The notes: generated by a model from the sequence alone, not told the origin. Shown: positions 1 through 9,385, counted from the stretch's first letter. The stretch is DNA of 60,521 nucleotides from Streptococcus cristatus (GCF_008369405.1 NZ_VSJJ01000001.1:1-60521); one strand, 5' to 3'. Numbers and translations are program-made.

Positions 1-9
1 ATAAAGAAA

Positions 10-53
10 AAGTAGTGAGTACTCTCTCCCGTCGGAGATTTCTTCACTACTAA
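10..53. repeat. nested inverted repeat before murA
   Basis: Outer arms AGTAGTGA and TCACTACT enclose an inner hairpin with arms TCTCC and GGAGA. On the minus strand the stem is followed by a T-rich run, so it would terminate transcription read leftward. On the plus strand there is no T-run. It may be a terminator of leftward transcription or part of a structure outside the window. Confidence 0.4.
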
Positions 54-69
54 TCTTAGTATGTTTGTC

Positions 70-98
70 TAGGAAAATGGATAAAACTATGATATAAT
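70..98 (+). promoter_or_regulatory. murA promoter (extended -10)
   Basis: TATAAT at 93-98 is preceded by TG at the extended -10 position. The -35 region is weak. The expected transcript start lies near 105, leaving a leader of about 30 bases to the ATG at 135. Confidence 0.6.
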
Positions 99-134
99 AA
101 AGAGTAATACCGTGAAAGAGCTAAATTTTAAAAC

Positions 135-1394
135 ATGAAAAAAATTGTAATTAATGGTGGTCGCCCTTTAAAAGGAGAGGTGACTATTAATGGTGCTAAA
201 AATAGTGTTGTGGCCCTTATCCCAGCTATTATTTTAGCTGATAATGTTGTTACTTTAGATGGTGTGCCGGCGATTTCGGATGTTGATAGCCTTATCGAAA
301 TCATGGAAATCATGGGAGCGACTGTCAAGCAGTCTGGCGATTGCTTGGAGGTTGATCCTAGAAACATCAAGAATATGCCGATGCCATCTGGTAAAATCAA
401 TAGTTTACGAGCATCTTACTATTTCTATGGAAGTTTGCTAGGGCGTTTTGGAGAAGCGACAGTTGGTCTTCCTGGAGGCTGTGACCTTGGTCCTCGTCCG
501 ATTGATCTCCATCTCAAAGCTTTTGAAGCGATGGGAGCTCACATGACCATGGAAGGCAATTACATGAAATTGTCAACAGGTGGTAAATGTTTGGCTGGAG
601 CTAGTATTTACATGGATACCGTTAGTGTCGGTGCTACGATTAATACGATGTTGGCAGCAGTCAAGGCTGAGGGGCGTACGGTGATTGAAAATGCGGCACG
701 TGAGCCAGAAATCATCGATGTAGCTACGCTGCTTAATAATATGGGAGCTCATATTCGTGGGGCTGGGACTGACATCATCACGATTGAAGGTGTAGATAGC
801 CTTCATGGCACGCGTCATCAGGTTATTCCGGATCGGATTGAAGCTGGGACCTATATTTCCTTAGCGGCAGCAATTGGACAAGGTGTCCAGATCAATAATG
901 TCCTTTATGAACATTTGGAAAGTTTCATTGCTAAGCTAGAGGAAATGGGTGTGCGCATGACCATTTCAGAGGATAGCATCTTTGTAGAAGGGCAGAAGGC
1001 TTTAAAGGCTATTAACATCAAGACTTCGCCTTATCCTGGTTTTGCCACTGATTTGCAGCAACCGATCACTCCGCTCTTGTTGACCGCTCATGGTCATGGA
1101 AAAATCGTTGACACCATCTATGAGAAACGGGTCAATCATGTCGCTGAATTGGCAAAAATGGCTGGTAAAATCTCAACCGCTAGCAATCAAATCGTCTATG
1201 AAGGACCAAATCAACTGCAAGGTGCTTCTGTGAAAGCAACGGACCTGCGTGCAGGTGCAGCCTTGGTGATTGCTGGTCTGATGGCTCAAGGCCGAACAGA
1301 GATTACCAATATTGAATTTATTTTACGCGGTTATTCCAATATTATTGAAAAATTAAGAAGTCTGGGTGCTGACATCCAGCTCATCGAAGAATAA
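135..1394 (+). CDS. murA: UDP-N-acetylglucosamine 1-carboxyvinyltransferase (MurA/MurZ family)
   Basis: Catalyses the first committed step of peptidoglycan synthesis in the cytoplasm, transferring enolpyruvate from PEP to UDP-GlcNAc; it is the family target of fosfomycin. The 419-residue length is normal. The EPT fold is recognisable from the N-terminal GAKNS motif (Lys22) and the active-site loop [11 protein letters not shown], whose cysteine is Cys116. Streptococci usually carry two paralogues; the sequence and the following acetyltransferase-spxR-map order fit the copy often called murZ, but I cannot see the other copy here. No strong Shine-Dalgarno precedes the ATG. A hairpin overlapping the stop codon suggests that much of the transcription ends here. 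Confidence 0.96.
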   Translation: MKKIVINGGRPLKGEVTINGAKNSVVALIPAIILADNVVTLDGVPAISDVDSLIEIMEIMGATVKQSGDCLEVDPRNIKNMPMPSGKINSLRASYYFYGSLLGRFGEATVGLPGGCDLGPRPIDLHLKAFEAMGAHMTMEGNYMKLSTGGKCLAGASIYMDTVSVGATINTMLAAVKAEGRTVIENAAREPEIIDVATLLNNMGAHIRGAGTDIITIEGVDSLHGTRHQVIPDRIEAGTYISLAAAIGQGVQINNVLYEHLESFIAKLEEMGVRMTISEDSIFVEGQKALKAINIKTSPYPGFATDLQQPITPLLLTAHGHGKIVDTIYEKRVNHVAELAKMAGKISTASNQIVYEGPNQLQGASVKATDLRAGAALVIAGLMAQGRTEITNIEFILRGYSNIIEKLRSLGADIQLIEE

Positions 1395-1416
1395 GCGTTC
1401 ATCGCTTATTTTTTAT
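1390..1416 (+). terminator. murA terminator
   Basis: Stem AATAAGCG/CGCTTATT followed by a T-run. The stem overlaps the murA stop codon. Confidence 0.75.
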
Positions 1417-1427
1417 AGAGGAAGCAT

Positions 1428-1979
1428 ATGAATTTGTGGACACAGTTAGCAACTTTTTCTTTTATTGAAACGGAGCATTCGTTTTTACGGCCGATTCTTT
1501 TTGGAGATGCAGAATCCCTTTATAAAATTGCTTCCAATCCGGATAATACCGAGTTTATTTTTCCGACTGAAAGTAGCTTGCAGGAAAGCGAATATGTTAT
1601 CGCCAATTATTTTATGAAAAATCCTTTGGGAATTTGGGCAATTTGTGATAAGAAAACGAATGAAATGATTGGTTCCATTAAATTTGAGAAAATGGATGAG
1701 ATAAAAAAAGAAGCGGAGCTAGGATATTTTTTGAGGAAGGACTATTGGGGACAAGGCTTGATGACTGAAGTTGTCCGTGAATTGGTTTTTCTTTCCTTTA
1801 TAAAATTCGACTTTAAGCGTCTAACAATCATCACGCATGAGGAGAATCTAGCTAGTCAAAAAGTTGCACAGAAAGCTGGTTTTAAGCTCTTCCGTCAGTT
1901 TAAGGGGAGCGATCGCTACACGAGAAGGATGCGAGATTATACCGAATATCGCTACGAAAAAGGAGATTTCAATGAGTAA
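1428..1979 (+). CDS. GNAT-family N-acetyltransferase, RimJ/RimL-like
   Basis: A 183-residue GNAT protein. The acetyl-CoA-binding region is visible around YWGQGLMTEVV, and the C-terminal part contains the usual NLASQKVAQKAGF motif. RimJ/RimL-type enzymes acetylate protein N-termini or small molecules; the substrate is not predictable from sequence. The ATG follows a GAGGAAG Shine-Dalgarno. Its last codons overlap the start of spxR by eight bases, so the two are translationally coupled. Confidence 0.88.
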   Translation: MNLWTQLATFSFIETEHSFLRPILFGDAESLYKIASNPDNTEFIFPTESSLQESEYVIANYFMKNPLGIWAICDKKTNEMIGSIKFEKMDEIKKEAELGYFLRKDYWGQGLMTEVVRELVFLSFIKFDFKRLTIITHEENLASQKVAQKAGFKLFRQFKGSDRYTRRMRDYTEYRYEKGDFNE

Positions 1980-3249
1980 ACACCAGGAAATTTTAGCTTA
2001 TCTTGAAAATCTTCCAATTGGCAAGCGGGTCAGCGTTCGGAGTATTTCAAATTACTTGGGTGTCAGCGACGGAACTGCCTACCGAGCGATCAAGGAAGCT
2101 GAAAATAGAGGAATTGTCGAGACCAGACCCAGAAGTGGGACTATCCGAGTCAAGTCGAAAAAAGTTGTTTTAGAGCATCTGACCTACAAGGAAATTGCGG
2201 ATATTACTGGCTCAGAGGTACTTGCCGGTGAAAAAGGACTAGAAAAAGAATTTAACAAGTTCTCCATCGGAGCGATGACCGAGCAAAATATCCTACGTTA
2301 CTTAAATGAAGGCGGTCTTCTGATTGTCGGGGATCGGACGCAGATTCAGATTTTGGCTCTTGAAAATGAGAATGCCGTGCTGGTAACGGGAGGTTTTGAA
2401 GTCGATCCAGAGGTTTTAAAACTGGCCAATCGTATTGAAATACCCGTCCTAAGAACCAAGCACGATACCTATACCGTGGCGACCATGATTAACCGTGCCC
2501 TGTCCAATATCCAGATTAAAACAGATATTTTAACAGTAGAGCAGGTTTATAGGGCTAGTCACGAATATGGTTTCTTGCATGACACAGATACCGTTCGTGA
2601 CTATCTGGACTTGGTTCGTCGTAACCGCACCAGTCGTTTTCCAGTCATCAATCAACATCAAATGTTGGTTGGTGTCGTGACCATGCGGGATGCGGGAGAT
2701 AAATCTCCTTTGACCACCTTGGATAAGGTTATGACTCGCAAGATCTTCATGACTGGTCTTTCAGCAAATATTGCCAATATCAGTCAGCGCATGATTGCAG
2801 AAGATTTTGAGATGATTCCGGTAGTGCGTGGCAATCAGACTCTCCTTGGAGTGATTACACGTCGGGATATTATGGAAAAAATGAGCCGCTCACAGATTTC
2901 CAGTCTACCGACCTTCAGTGAGCAGGTGGGCCAGAAGCTTCATCGCCAAGAGGATATTTTTTCTTTCACTGTCGAGCCTTTCATGCTGGAGCAAAATAGA
3001 GTCTTGGCTAATGGCGTCTTGACGGAAATTATCACTCGGATTACGCAGCAGTTGATGACGACGAATAGCCAGAGCTTAATCGTCGATCAGATGATGATGC
3101 ATTTCTTTCAGGCAGTTCAGATTGATGATGTCCTGCAGATTCGGCCACGTATTATTCATCAAACGCGGCGGACAGCAGTGATTGACTATGATATCTACTT
3201 AGATTCGCTCATCGTTGCCAAAGCAACGATTACTGTAAAAATTACTTAG
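1972..3249 (+). CDS. spxR: SpxR-like CBS-HotDog transcription factor
   Basis: A 425-residue protein with, in order, an N-terminal winged-helix region (about 1-65, VSVRSISNYLGVSDGTAYRAI), a DRTGG domain (about 75-185, with VGDR and VTGG motifs), two CBS motifs (about 195-310) and a C-terminal HotDog-like domain. This matches pneumococcal SpxR, which activates pyruvate oxidase gene spxB, and Bacillus YtoI. CBS domains normally sense adenylates. The ATG at 1972 follows AAAGGAGAT, so an in-frame extension further upstream into the acetyltransferase gene is not the real start. Regulation of spxB in this strain is inference from the family. Confidence 0.85.
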   Translation: MSKHQEILAYLENLPIGKRVSVRSISNYLGVSDGTAYRAIKEAENRGIVETRPRSGTIRVKSKKVVLEHLTYKEIADITGSEVLAGEKGLEKEFNKFSIGAMTEQNILRYLNEGGLLIVGDRTQIQILALENENAVLVTGGFEVDPEVLKLANRIEIPVLRTKHDTYTVATMINRALSNIQIKTDILTVEQVYRASHEYGFLHDTDTVRDYLDLVRRNRTSRFPVINQHQMLVGVVTMRDAGDKSPLTTLDKVMTRKIFMTGLSANIANISQRMIAEDFEMIPVVRGNQTLLGVITRRDIMEKMSRSQISSLPTFSEQVGQKLHRQEDIFSFTVEPFMLEQNRVLANGVLTEIITRITQQLMTTNSQSLIVDQMMMHFFQAVQIDDVLQIRPRIIHQTRRTAVIDYDIYLDSLIVAKATITVKIT

Positions 3250-3263
3250 TAAAGAGGTTAATA

Positions 3264-4121
3264 ATGATTACTATAAAATCACAACGTGAAATTGATTTAA
3301 TGGACAAGAGCGGAGATTTCTTAGCTTCTGTTCATATCGGTCTGAGAGAATTGATCAAGCCAGGTATTGACATGTGGGACATTGAAGAATATGTCCGCAA
3401 GCGTTGTAAAGAAGACAATGCTTTGCCTCTTCAGATTGGCGTAGAGGGTAGCGTTATGGATTATCCTTATGCGACTTGTTGTTCTCTTAATAATGAGGTG
3501 GCCCATGCCTTTCCTCGCCATCAAAAATTGGTAGAAGGTGATATCATCTGTGTAGACATGGTTGTCGGTTTAGTAGACAAGGCCGAGCTGAATGTCTCTA
3601 AGTTGGATTTTGATAATGTTGAGCAGATGAAGCAATACACAGAAAACTTCCGTGGCGGTGTCGCAGATTCTTGCTGGGCTTATGCAGTTGGTCAGATTAG
3701 TCCAGAAGCGCAGCAGCTCATGGATGTGACCAAGGAATGTCTCTACCGAGGAATTGCAGCCGCACAAGTTGGCAATCGCATTGGAGACATTGGTGCTGCG
3801 ATTCAAGAATACGCTGAAAGTCATGGCTACGGAGTGGTGCGTGATTTAGTTGGTCACGGGGTTGGCCCAACCATGCATGAAGAGCCAATGGTACCACATT
3901 ATGGCCGTGCAGGACGCGGTTTGCGCCTGCGAGAGGGAATGGTTCTGACTGTCGAGCCAATGATCAATACAGGTACATGGGAAATTGACACGGACTTTGA
4001 AACAGGTTGGGCGCATAAAACCCTTGATGGCGGTCTTTCTTGCCAATATGAGCACCAATTTGTCATTACCAAAGATGGTCCTGTGATTCTAACCAGCCAG
4101 GGAGAAGAAGGGACTTATTAA
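3264..4121 (+). CDS. map: type I methionine aminopeptidase
   Basis: Removes the initiator methionine from nascent proteins; a cytoplasmic two-metal enzyme. The 285-residue length and the long insert after the first metal-ligand region (NVSKLDFDNVEQMKQYTENF) are typical of streptococcal enzymes. Visible metal-site motifs are ADSCWAYAVG, GHGVGPTMHE, VEPMINTG and QYEHQF. AAAGAGG precedes the ATG. It lies 14 bases after spxR and is followed by a terminator, so it ends this operon. Confidence 0.95.
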   Translation: MITIKSQREIDLMDKSGDFLASVHIGLRELIKPGIDMWDIEEYVRKRCKEDNALPLQIGVEGSVMDYPYATCCSLNNEVAHAFPRHQKLVEGDIICVDMVVGLVDKAELNVSKLDFDNVEQMKQYTENFRGGVADSCWAYAVGQISPEAQQLMDVTKECLYRGIAAAQVGNRIGDIGAAIQEYAESHGYGVVRDLVGHGVGPTMHEEPMVPHYGRAGRGLRLREGMVLTVEPMINTGTWEIDTDFETGWAHKTLDGGLSCQYEHQFVITKDGPVILTSQGEEGTY

Positions 4122-4127
4122 GCATAG

Positions 4128-4153
4128 AGGGCTGGGCTTGTCCCAGTCTTTTT
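4128..4153 (+). terminator. map terminator
   Basis: GC-rich stem CTGGG/CCCAG with a five-base loop, followed by TCTTTTT. Confidence 0.75.
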
Positions 4154-4168
4154 GAATAGGAGAGAGAT

Positions 4169-5089
4169 GTGACAGGATTCATCAAGAAGATGAGAGAAAA
4201 TGAATTTCTCAGAGCTTTTTTCCATTTTTATCAGGCATCGGAGGCAGATATTACCAGTATTGCTGTGGCCTACTATTTTCTGATTTCGATTTTTCCCTTG
4301 TTATTGATTGCGGCAAATATTCTGCCCTATTTTCAGATTCGGCCAGATGAGCTTTTAGTTGTGCTGAAAGACTTACTGCCGGAGTCATTGTATCTGACGA
4401 TTGCCAAGGTTGTCCGAGATGTGCTGACCAAGCCTTCGACAGGTTTGCTGAGTATTTCTATCCTATCTGCCCTTTGGACTTTTTCCCAGAGTATGACTTT
4501 TCTGCAAAAGGCTTTTAATAAATGCTATGGTACGAAGCAAGGGCGGGGTCTTATCTGGGAGCGGATCTTTGCTTTTATCATGAGTCTAGGTTTGCAAGTC
4601 CTACTAGGCTTGTCGCTCGTTTTGACCCTATTCGGTCGAATGCTGGTTGGGATTCTTTATAATTTCTGGCAGTTTGACCGTGGCCTCTACCAGCAGTTGC
4701 TGACCATGACAGAGCCTACGATTTATCTGATGCTCTTTCTTTCGCTGATTCTGCTTTATTTTTCTTTACCCAATGTGAAAATTCCTAAAATCCGCTATGT
4801 ATTACCGGGTGCGACCTTGGTTCTTGTTATCATTTATAGCCTCATGAACCTTTTTACTGTTTATATTGAAGCTTATCTAGATCGCTTTTTAGATGTGCGT
4901 TTTGTCGGCTCAGTGGTGGTTGTGATTATCATGTTTTGGTTTATCCTGATTGCCAAGGTGCTAATCGTCGGTGCTGTCCTCAATGCAAGCATCCAAAGTC
5001 GCTTCGTATCCCACTTTGAAAGCCGTAGTGGTGAGCTTATTCTGAGATTTGATGACGAAGGACAAGCAGATAAGGATACAGATGTATAA
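4169..5089 (+). CDS. YihY/virulence factor BrkB family membrane protein
   Basis: A 306-residue integral membrane protein with about six hydrophobic segments and the family's N-terminal block (ADITSIAVAYYFLISIFPLLL). It was once annotated as ribonuclease BN, but that activity is not credited to the family now; its function is unknown. The start is GTG at 4169: the ATG two bases earlier is out of frame and stops at once, and AGGAGAG lies at the right distance. The C-terminus is acidic. Confidence 0.85.
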   Translation: MTGFIKKMRENEFLRAFFHFYQASEADITSIAVAYYFLISIFPLLLIAANILPYFQIRPDELLVVLKDLLPESLYLTIAKVVRDVLTKPSTGLLSISILSALWTFSQSMTFLQKAFNKCYGTKQGRGLIWERIFAFIMSLGLQVLLGLSLVLTLFGRMLVGILYNFWQFDRGLYQQLLTMTEPTIYLMLFLSLILLYFSLPNVKIPKIRYVLPGATLVLVIIYSLMNLFTVYIEAYLDRFLDVRFVGSVVVVIIMFWFILIAKVLIVGAVLNASIQSRFVSHFESRSGELILRFDDEGQADKDTDV

Positions 5090-5226
5090 TAGGTGAAAGA
5101 GGAGAATTAAAGTATAATTTATACATTTCTATTCTCCATCTGATAATAGCCTAGCCTTTCTATTAGCTGTTTAGGGGGTGTTGCAGAAGACAGATATGAG
5201 TTTCAAATTGGAATGACCAGAGGAGT

Positions 5227-5253
5227 AAGGGGAGCGGAAGACACTCCCCTTTT
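5227..5253 (+). terminator. terminator-like hairpin
   Basis: Perfect 8-bp stem AAGGGGAG/CTCCCCTT followed by a short T-run, downstream of the YihY gene. An extended -10 promoter motif (TGG then TATAAT at 5258-5263) follows directly. Confidence 0.65.
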
Positions 5254-5287
5254 ATGGTATAATGGGACAATGACATTTTTCTTTTGA

Positions 5288-5407
5288 ATCGGTTTGATAA
5301 TAATTCCAAAACAAATTCAAAAACTTACTAATAGTCTTAATCATGTTAAGGGGAGTAATTCATTAACAGACTTTCAAAAGTATTTCGAACAGAAATATGG
5401 TAAATAG
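5288..5407 (+). pseudogene. possible 3' remnant of a lost gene
   Basis: The gene-poor stretch 5090-5417 holds an open frame from 5288 to a TAG at 5405 that reads like protein (IPKQIQKLTNSLN...FQKYFEQKYGK). It has no credible start or ribosome binding site and is cut off upstream by an in-frame TGA at 5285. I read it as the tail of a decayed gene, perhaps once linked to the membrane-anchored proteins downstream. The family is not recognised. Confidence 0.3.
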
Positions 5408-5417
5408 GGGGATAGAA

Positions 5418-6518
5418 ATGAAAAAAGTACTAACAATAGTTGGATCTGTCTTGCTGGGTGTTCTGCTTCTATGGGGCTATCATAGTTATCAACAATCAGA
5501 GCAGGATAAACAAGAACGGCAAAAATCAGAGCAGGCCAAGCAAGAACGCGAAAAATATGAAAATATGGGTTACTATACAGGAAAATGGGAAATTGATTCT
5601 TATGAGTTTTTAGAGGATGGCAGGGGAGTTGCCGTTCATTGGAAGTCGCTGAATCCAGAAGAAGACCGGTTGTTTGCCAAATACAATCCAGAGGTGGCTG
5701 AGAATTTTTTAGGCGTTCATGGGGCCTCCAATCAACGCTATATTGTTCGTGATTATTTCCATAATTCTACCTATAGAGGAACACAAAAATTACCTAAAGA
5801 GGATCCTGAAGTGTATTATGCCATGTCCATTTACCGAATAGGTGATCGAAAATTGGAAGGGAGTCAGCTCGATATTTATAAACTTGTAGAGGACTATAAC
5901 CCTGATTATATACCTGAGAAAACTGGTGGTATTATCGAAAAGGATGGGAAAGACTATATTTCCATACAAGTATACAAACGAGGATGGAAACTATCACAGG
6001 AAAGTCAATTATGGTTGAATTTAGAAACCAAGCAAATTGATTGGGAAGATGCAAAAAAACAAAAGTATCCTGAAACCCCTTCAGTAGATTTAGGTCCTTT
6101 AAAGGACAAAATGGAAGAAATGACAGTAATGTTTGGAACAACTACTGTATTCGATAAGTTTTATCAAAATCAACTTTCTTTTCATCAGGATGTATTGAAG
6201 GGAAGTGTTTTGGAGAAAGCTCATCCTAAAGTTTATCAATTATTAAATAAGCAAGATTCACAGTTTTATCTCCTAATTGATTCTAAGATATATAACCATG
6301 AGGTTTATGGAGATGTTCCACAGTTTCTCGATTTGTATCAGCTTTTTGTCCCAGCCGATACGAATCTTTACGAAGGGCTGACGATTCCAGCCGAACTCAG
6401 TAAGGATGGTCAAGAACATTCAGTCAATACCAAAGAAGAATTTGACTTGTATTACGATATTGCCAAAGACCGCGAGCTGAACAAACAACGTCGAATATTG
6501 GTTGAAAAAGGAGAATAA
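5418..6518 (+). CDS. membrane-anchored protein of unknown function
   Basis: I do not recognise the family. The 366-residue protein has one N-terminal hydrophobic segment (about residues 4-22, no lipobox cysteine), then a short charged linker with a repeated S-E-Q-x-K-Q-E-R unit, then a soluble and probably extracellular domain. The start is ATG 5418 because AGGGGG sits seven bases before it; an ATG at 5397 has no such site. Residues LDIYKLVEDYNPDYI...KDGKDYISIQV align with a similar block in the next gene, so the two look like diverged paralogues. A role at the cell surface is inference from topology. Confidence 0.7.
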   Translation: MKKVLTIVGSVLLGVLLLWGYHSYQQSEQDKQERQKSEQAKQEREKYENMGYYTGKWEIDSYEFLEDGRGVAVHWKSLNPEEDRLFAKYNPEVAENFLGVHGASNQRYIVRDYFHNSTYRGTQKLPKEDPEVYYAMSIYRIGDRKLEGSQLDIYKLVEDYNPDYIPEKTGGIIEKDGKDYISIQVYKRGWKLSQESQLWLNLETKQIDWEDAKKQKYPETPSVDLGPLKDKMEEMTVMFGTTTVFDKFYQNQLSFHQDVLKGSVLEKAHPKVYQLLNKQDSQFYLLIDSKIYNHEVYGDVPQFLDLYQLFVPADTNLYEGLTIPAELSKDGQEHSVNTKEEFDLYYDIAKDRELNKQRRILVEKGE

Positions 6519-6571
6519 GAGGACGATTCGCTCTATTTATTCAAACTTAAATAAAGGAGGATTTTTACCAA

Positions 6572-7480
6572 ATGAAATACCTAAAGACTCTCAGCTTCCG
6601 AACTAAGGTGTTTGTGGGATTGCTTCTAGTTTCTTTGGTGGGCTATGGTGTGTATTCCTATACCTGGCCCATATATGTCCAATGGCAGAAAGACCATGAG
6701 GTATTGGTAGTTAAAACAGAGGTGGAGCGTATCGAAACCTTTGGTTCCCAGAACCGTTATGTTTATTATAAAACAAGAGACTCAGTGACTCCAGATGTTT
6801 TATCTAACCATTATGTCATGAAGACTGCCAAACTTGTTGGTAGAGAAAGTAATCAACCAGTCGAGTTATCATTCGATGTGTATGATCTCAATCATTTAGA
6901 GAATCCACCAAAGACGATTGATGTAGTCAAACTGGTTCAAAGCTATGATGAAAGTTATAAGTTAGACTTTCAGGCAAGAAGAGGCTATACTGATGGGGGA
7001 AAGGATTATATCGTTCTTTCTTTAGTGAATAAGGAGAATAAGGAAGGTAAGAAGGAGGTTGCTTTGGATGTAGATTCCGAACAGATAGTGCCAGCTCTAT
7101 CTACAGATAAAGCAGAATCAAAACGAACCCCTTTTTCGTTCGATTATACCAATCTAGATAAGATAGCTACTGAATACGGCTTCATACCCACTTACCATTT
7201 AGCCTACAGTAATGATTCAAAAGTGAGAGAAGACACTAATATAAACTTTATTAGGGATTATCCTGAATATTATAAGGGCATGGAGGGAGCCGCTAATATA
7301 GTAGTTAGAAAAGGAGCCTATTATGATCCAGAAGCTATTTTCCAAGATATGCGCCATTGGTTTGCGCCGGTCGGTCAGGATAAGCTAGATGTTGTTGGGA
7401 TAGATCCCAAAACAAAGGAAGAGACTCCGCTCAACAGTTACCAAGAGTATCAGGAATGGTATGAGAAACACATAAAATAG
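6572..7480 (+). CDS. membrane-anchored protein, paralogue of the preceding gene
   Basis: A 302-residue protein with one N-terminal transmembrane segment (about residues 13-30) and a large, probably extracytoplasmic domain. The block IDVVKLVQSYDESY...TDGGKDYIVLSL parallels the preceding protein, and both end in a short acidic or aromatic tail near a YQEYQEWYEKH or EFDLYYDIAK motif. AAAGGAGG precedes the ATG, 53 bases after the upstream stop, so the two are probably co-transcribed. No known domain is recognised. Confidence 0.7.
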   Translation: MKYLKTLSFRTKVFVGLLLVSLVGYGVYSYTWPIYVQWQKDHEVLVVKTEVERIETFGSQNRYVYYKTRDSVTPDVLSNHYVMKTAKLVGRESNQPVELSFDVYDLNHLENPPKTIDVVKLVQSYDESYKLDFQARRGYTDGGKDYIVLSLVNKENKEGKKEVALDVDSEQIVPALSTDKAESKRTPFSFDYTNLDKIATEYGFIPTYHLAYSNDSKVREDTNINFIRDYPEYYKGMEGAANIVVRKGAYYDPEAIFQDMRHWFAPVGQDKLDVVGIDPKTKEETPLNSYQEYQEWYEKHIK

Positions 7481-7579
7481 ATTTGGAAGGAATCCACTAG
7501 GGTTTAGAGACTGTCAAAAGTTATTTCTGATTTTTTCAATGGTGGTCTGATTGTCTATGTAATAAAATAGTAAGCAAAT

Positions 7580-7620
7580 ATTCAACAACTCTTCAAATCT
7601 ATTTTTGAAGAGTTGTTTTT
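7580..7620 (+). terminator. terminator after the paralogue pair
   Basis: Long stem AACAACTCTTCAAA/TTTGAAGAGTTGTT with a six-base loop, followed by TTTTTATT. Confidence 0.85.
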
Positions 7621-7669
7621 ATTGTATTTGCAATAAAATTCTGTTATACTATCTTCAGAAGGAGGAGAT

Positions 7670-8119
7670 ATGTCAATTTTACGTGAGATTGGAATCATTG
7701 CTCGGGCTTTGGATTCCATCGCTAATATTGAGTTTCGTGACATAGATTTGGCGCGGGGGCAGTATCTCTATCTGGTGCGGATTGCGGAGAATCCTGGGAT
7801 TATTCAGGAGGAGCTGTCTGATTTGCTCAAGGTAGATCGCTCGACGGTGGCTCGATCGGTCAAGAAGCTAGAAAGTAAAGGTTTACTGGAACATCGGCCA
7901 GCTGCCAATAACCGCAAGAACAAGGAATGGTTCGTCACTGAGAAGGGGGCAACACTCTATCCTTTTATCCTAGCGGAAAACGAATATTCGGAGCAGGTTT
8001 CGTTGGAAAGTTTTTCAGAAACTGAGCGGAAAGAGTTAGAGAAGTTACTGGTTCGCGTCCGAGAGAATATTACCAAGGACTGGGAGCTGGTCAAAAAAGG
8101 CCAGAAAAGAAATTATTGA
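7670..8119 (+). CDS. MarR-family transcriptional regulator
   Basis: A 149-residue winged-helix regulator. The helix-turn-helix is visible at about residues 45-75 (IIQEELSDLLKVDRSTVARSVKKLESKGLLEH), followed by the wing (NNRKNKEWFVTEKG). AAGGAGGAG precedes the ATG. It lies eight bases before the B3/B4-domain gene and is surely co-transcribed with it. The promoter lies within 7620-7660, just after the terminator. The effector ligand is unknown. Confidence 0.88.
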   Translation: MSILREIGIIARALDSIANIEFRDIDLARGQYLYLVRIAENPGIIQEELSDLLKVDRSTVARSVKKLESKGLLEHRPAANNRKNKEWFVTEKGATLYPFILAENEYSEQVSLESFSETERKELEKLLVRVRENITKDWELVKKGQKRNY

Positions 8120-8127
8120 GGTAGAAC

Positions 8128-8835
8128 ATGAAAATTACAGTTGAAAATGAATTTTGGGCTTTGTTTCCAGAAGCTCAGATTAGTGTTTTAGTGGTCAAGG
8201 GACTGGATAATAGTGTGGATGAAAGCAAGGATCCTTATTTCAAATCCCTGCTGGACAAGGGCGCAAAGCGAGCTGCAGACTTTATTCCAGATGAGAATTT
8301 CACTCGGAATGAGGTAATTCAGGAGTGGCGGCAGGCTTTCAGCCAATTCAAGACCAAAAAAGGAGCGCGATCCTCTATCGAAGCCCTACTCAAGCGGGTC
8401 AGTCAGGGGCGGGAATTCAACCCAATCAATCCTTTAGTCGATATTTATAATAGTGTTTCCCTCTCTTATGCTGTTCCTTGTGGCGGTGAGGATTTGGACA
8501 AGATTGTCGGCGGTCTTTATCTAGGAAAAGCCAAGGGGGGCGAAGCATTTTTCCCACTGGGAGCTGAGGCTGATGCACCAGCTTTACCGGAGGAAATCAT
8601 CTACTATGATGAAGAGGGAGCGGTCTGCCGTTGTCTTAACTGGCGAGAAGCACAACGAACCATGCTGACAGAAGGGACCAAGGACGCCATCTTGGTTATC
8701 GAGGCCATCAATGGAGAGCAGGCGGCGCGTGCTCAAGCAGCTATGACAGAACTTCAGACTCTGATTGAGGACCATTTTGGGGTTAAGGGTGATATTACCC
8801 ACCTGACAGCTGAAAATCCCAGCTTGGAGGTCTAA
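8128..8835 (+). CDS. B3/B4 tRNA-binding-domain protein
   Basis: A 235-residue stand-alone protein resembling the B3/B4 domain of phenylalanyl-tRNA synthetase beta chain (motifs NPINPLVDIYNSVSLSYAVPCGGEDLD and EIIYYDEEGAVCRCLNWREAQRT). The domain in PheT edits or binds aminoacyl groups; free-standing versions have no settled role. It probably forms an operon with the MarR gene upstream and is followed by a terminator. Confidence 0.85.
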   Translation: MKITVENEFWALFPEAQISVLVVKGLDNSVDESKDPYFKSLLDKGAKRAADFIPDENFTRNEVIQEWRQAFSQFKTKKGARSSIEALLKRVSQGREFNPINPLVDIYNSVSLSYAVPCGGEDLDKIVGGLYLGKAKGGEAFFPLGAEADAPALPEEIIYYDEEGAVCRCLNWREAQRTMLTEGTKDAILVIEAINGEQAARAQAAMTELQTLIEDHFGVKGDITHLTAENPSLEV

Positions 8836-8845
8836 AAATAAAAAT

Positions 8846-8879
8846 ATCTGGATCAGAAATATCTGGTCCAGATGTTTTT
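8846..8879 (+). terminator. terminator
   Basis: Stem ATCTGGA/TCCAGAT followed by GTTTTTGTTT. It also lies downstream of the convergent gtrA-like gene. Confidence 0.65.
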
Positions 8880-8905
8880 GTTTGGGGAAATAGGTTGTTC
8901 TATTC

Positions 8906-9352
8906 TTATTTTGCCTTGTTTTTAAAGACAAAAATCTTGCTGAAGACATAGTTGAGAATGATAATTAGCACTTGAGCAATCAAAGTTTCAATGGTGTTGA
9001 CCATCTTAATATCGTTGTGGACGAATTGCCCGATAATCTGCGGGAAGCTAGTGACAAAGATAAAGGTTAGCAGTAAATTTAAGGCCATAGTAGCCAGGCG
9101 GGCTGTGAAAAATTTGACCAGTCGTACTGGCCAGCCCTGTCTCTTTTGCTTGAAAACGATGGTATCGTTGGTCACAAAGGCAAAGAGAATTCCCAGAATA
9201 TCACCAATTATCGTAGCCAGTAGTTCGTTTTCCGTTAATTCATAGCAGAGCATTCGACTGACGACGGATACGACAGTTGTGGCCACACCAAAGAAGAGGT
9301 AGGATAGGACTTCATTGTCAAAGAATTTTTTAATCAAAGTTTTCATAAGCAT
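8906..9352 (-). CDS. GtrA-family membrane protein
   Basis: A 148-residue, four-helix membrane protein of the GtrA family, members of which are proposed to move polyprenyl-linked sugars across the membrane or assist cell-surface glycosylation. Motifs are the N-terminal FFGVATTVVS, a central FVTNDTIVFK and a C-terminal NYVFSKIFVFK. Two starts are possible (9352 or 9346); neither has a good Shine-Dalgarno. It is divergent from the queT transcript, and its upstream region overlaps that promoter region. Confidence 0.82.
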   Translation of the reverse strand: MLMKTLIKKFFDNEVLSYLFFGVATTVVSVVSRMLCYELTENELLATIIGDILGILFAFVTNDTIVFKQKRQGWPVRLVKFFTARLATMALNLLLTFIFVTSFPQIIGQFVHNDIKMVNTIETLIAQVLIIILNYVFSKIFVFKNKAK

Positions 9353-9376
9353 AGTCTATCACATTTCTAGGATTTA

Positions 9377-9385
9377 TGCTATACT
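9377..9385 (+). promoter_or_regulatory. queT promoter (extended -10)
   Basis: TATACT at 9380-9385 with TG at the extended position. Transcription should start near 9392, giving a leader of about 100 bases that contains the riboswitch. Confidence 0.55.
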
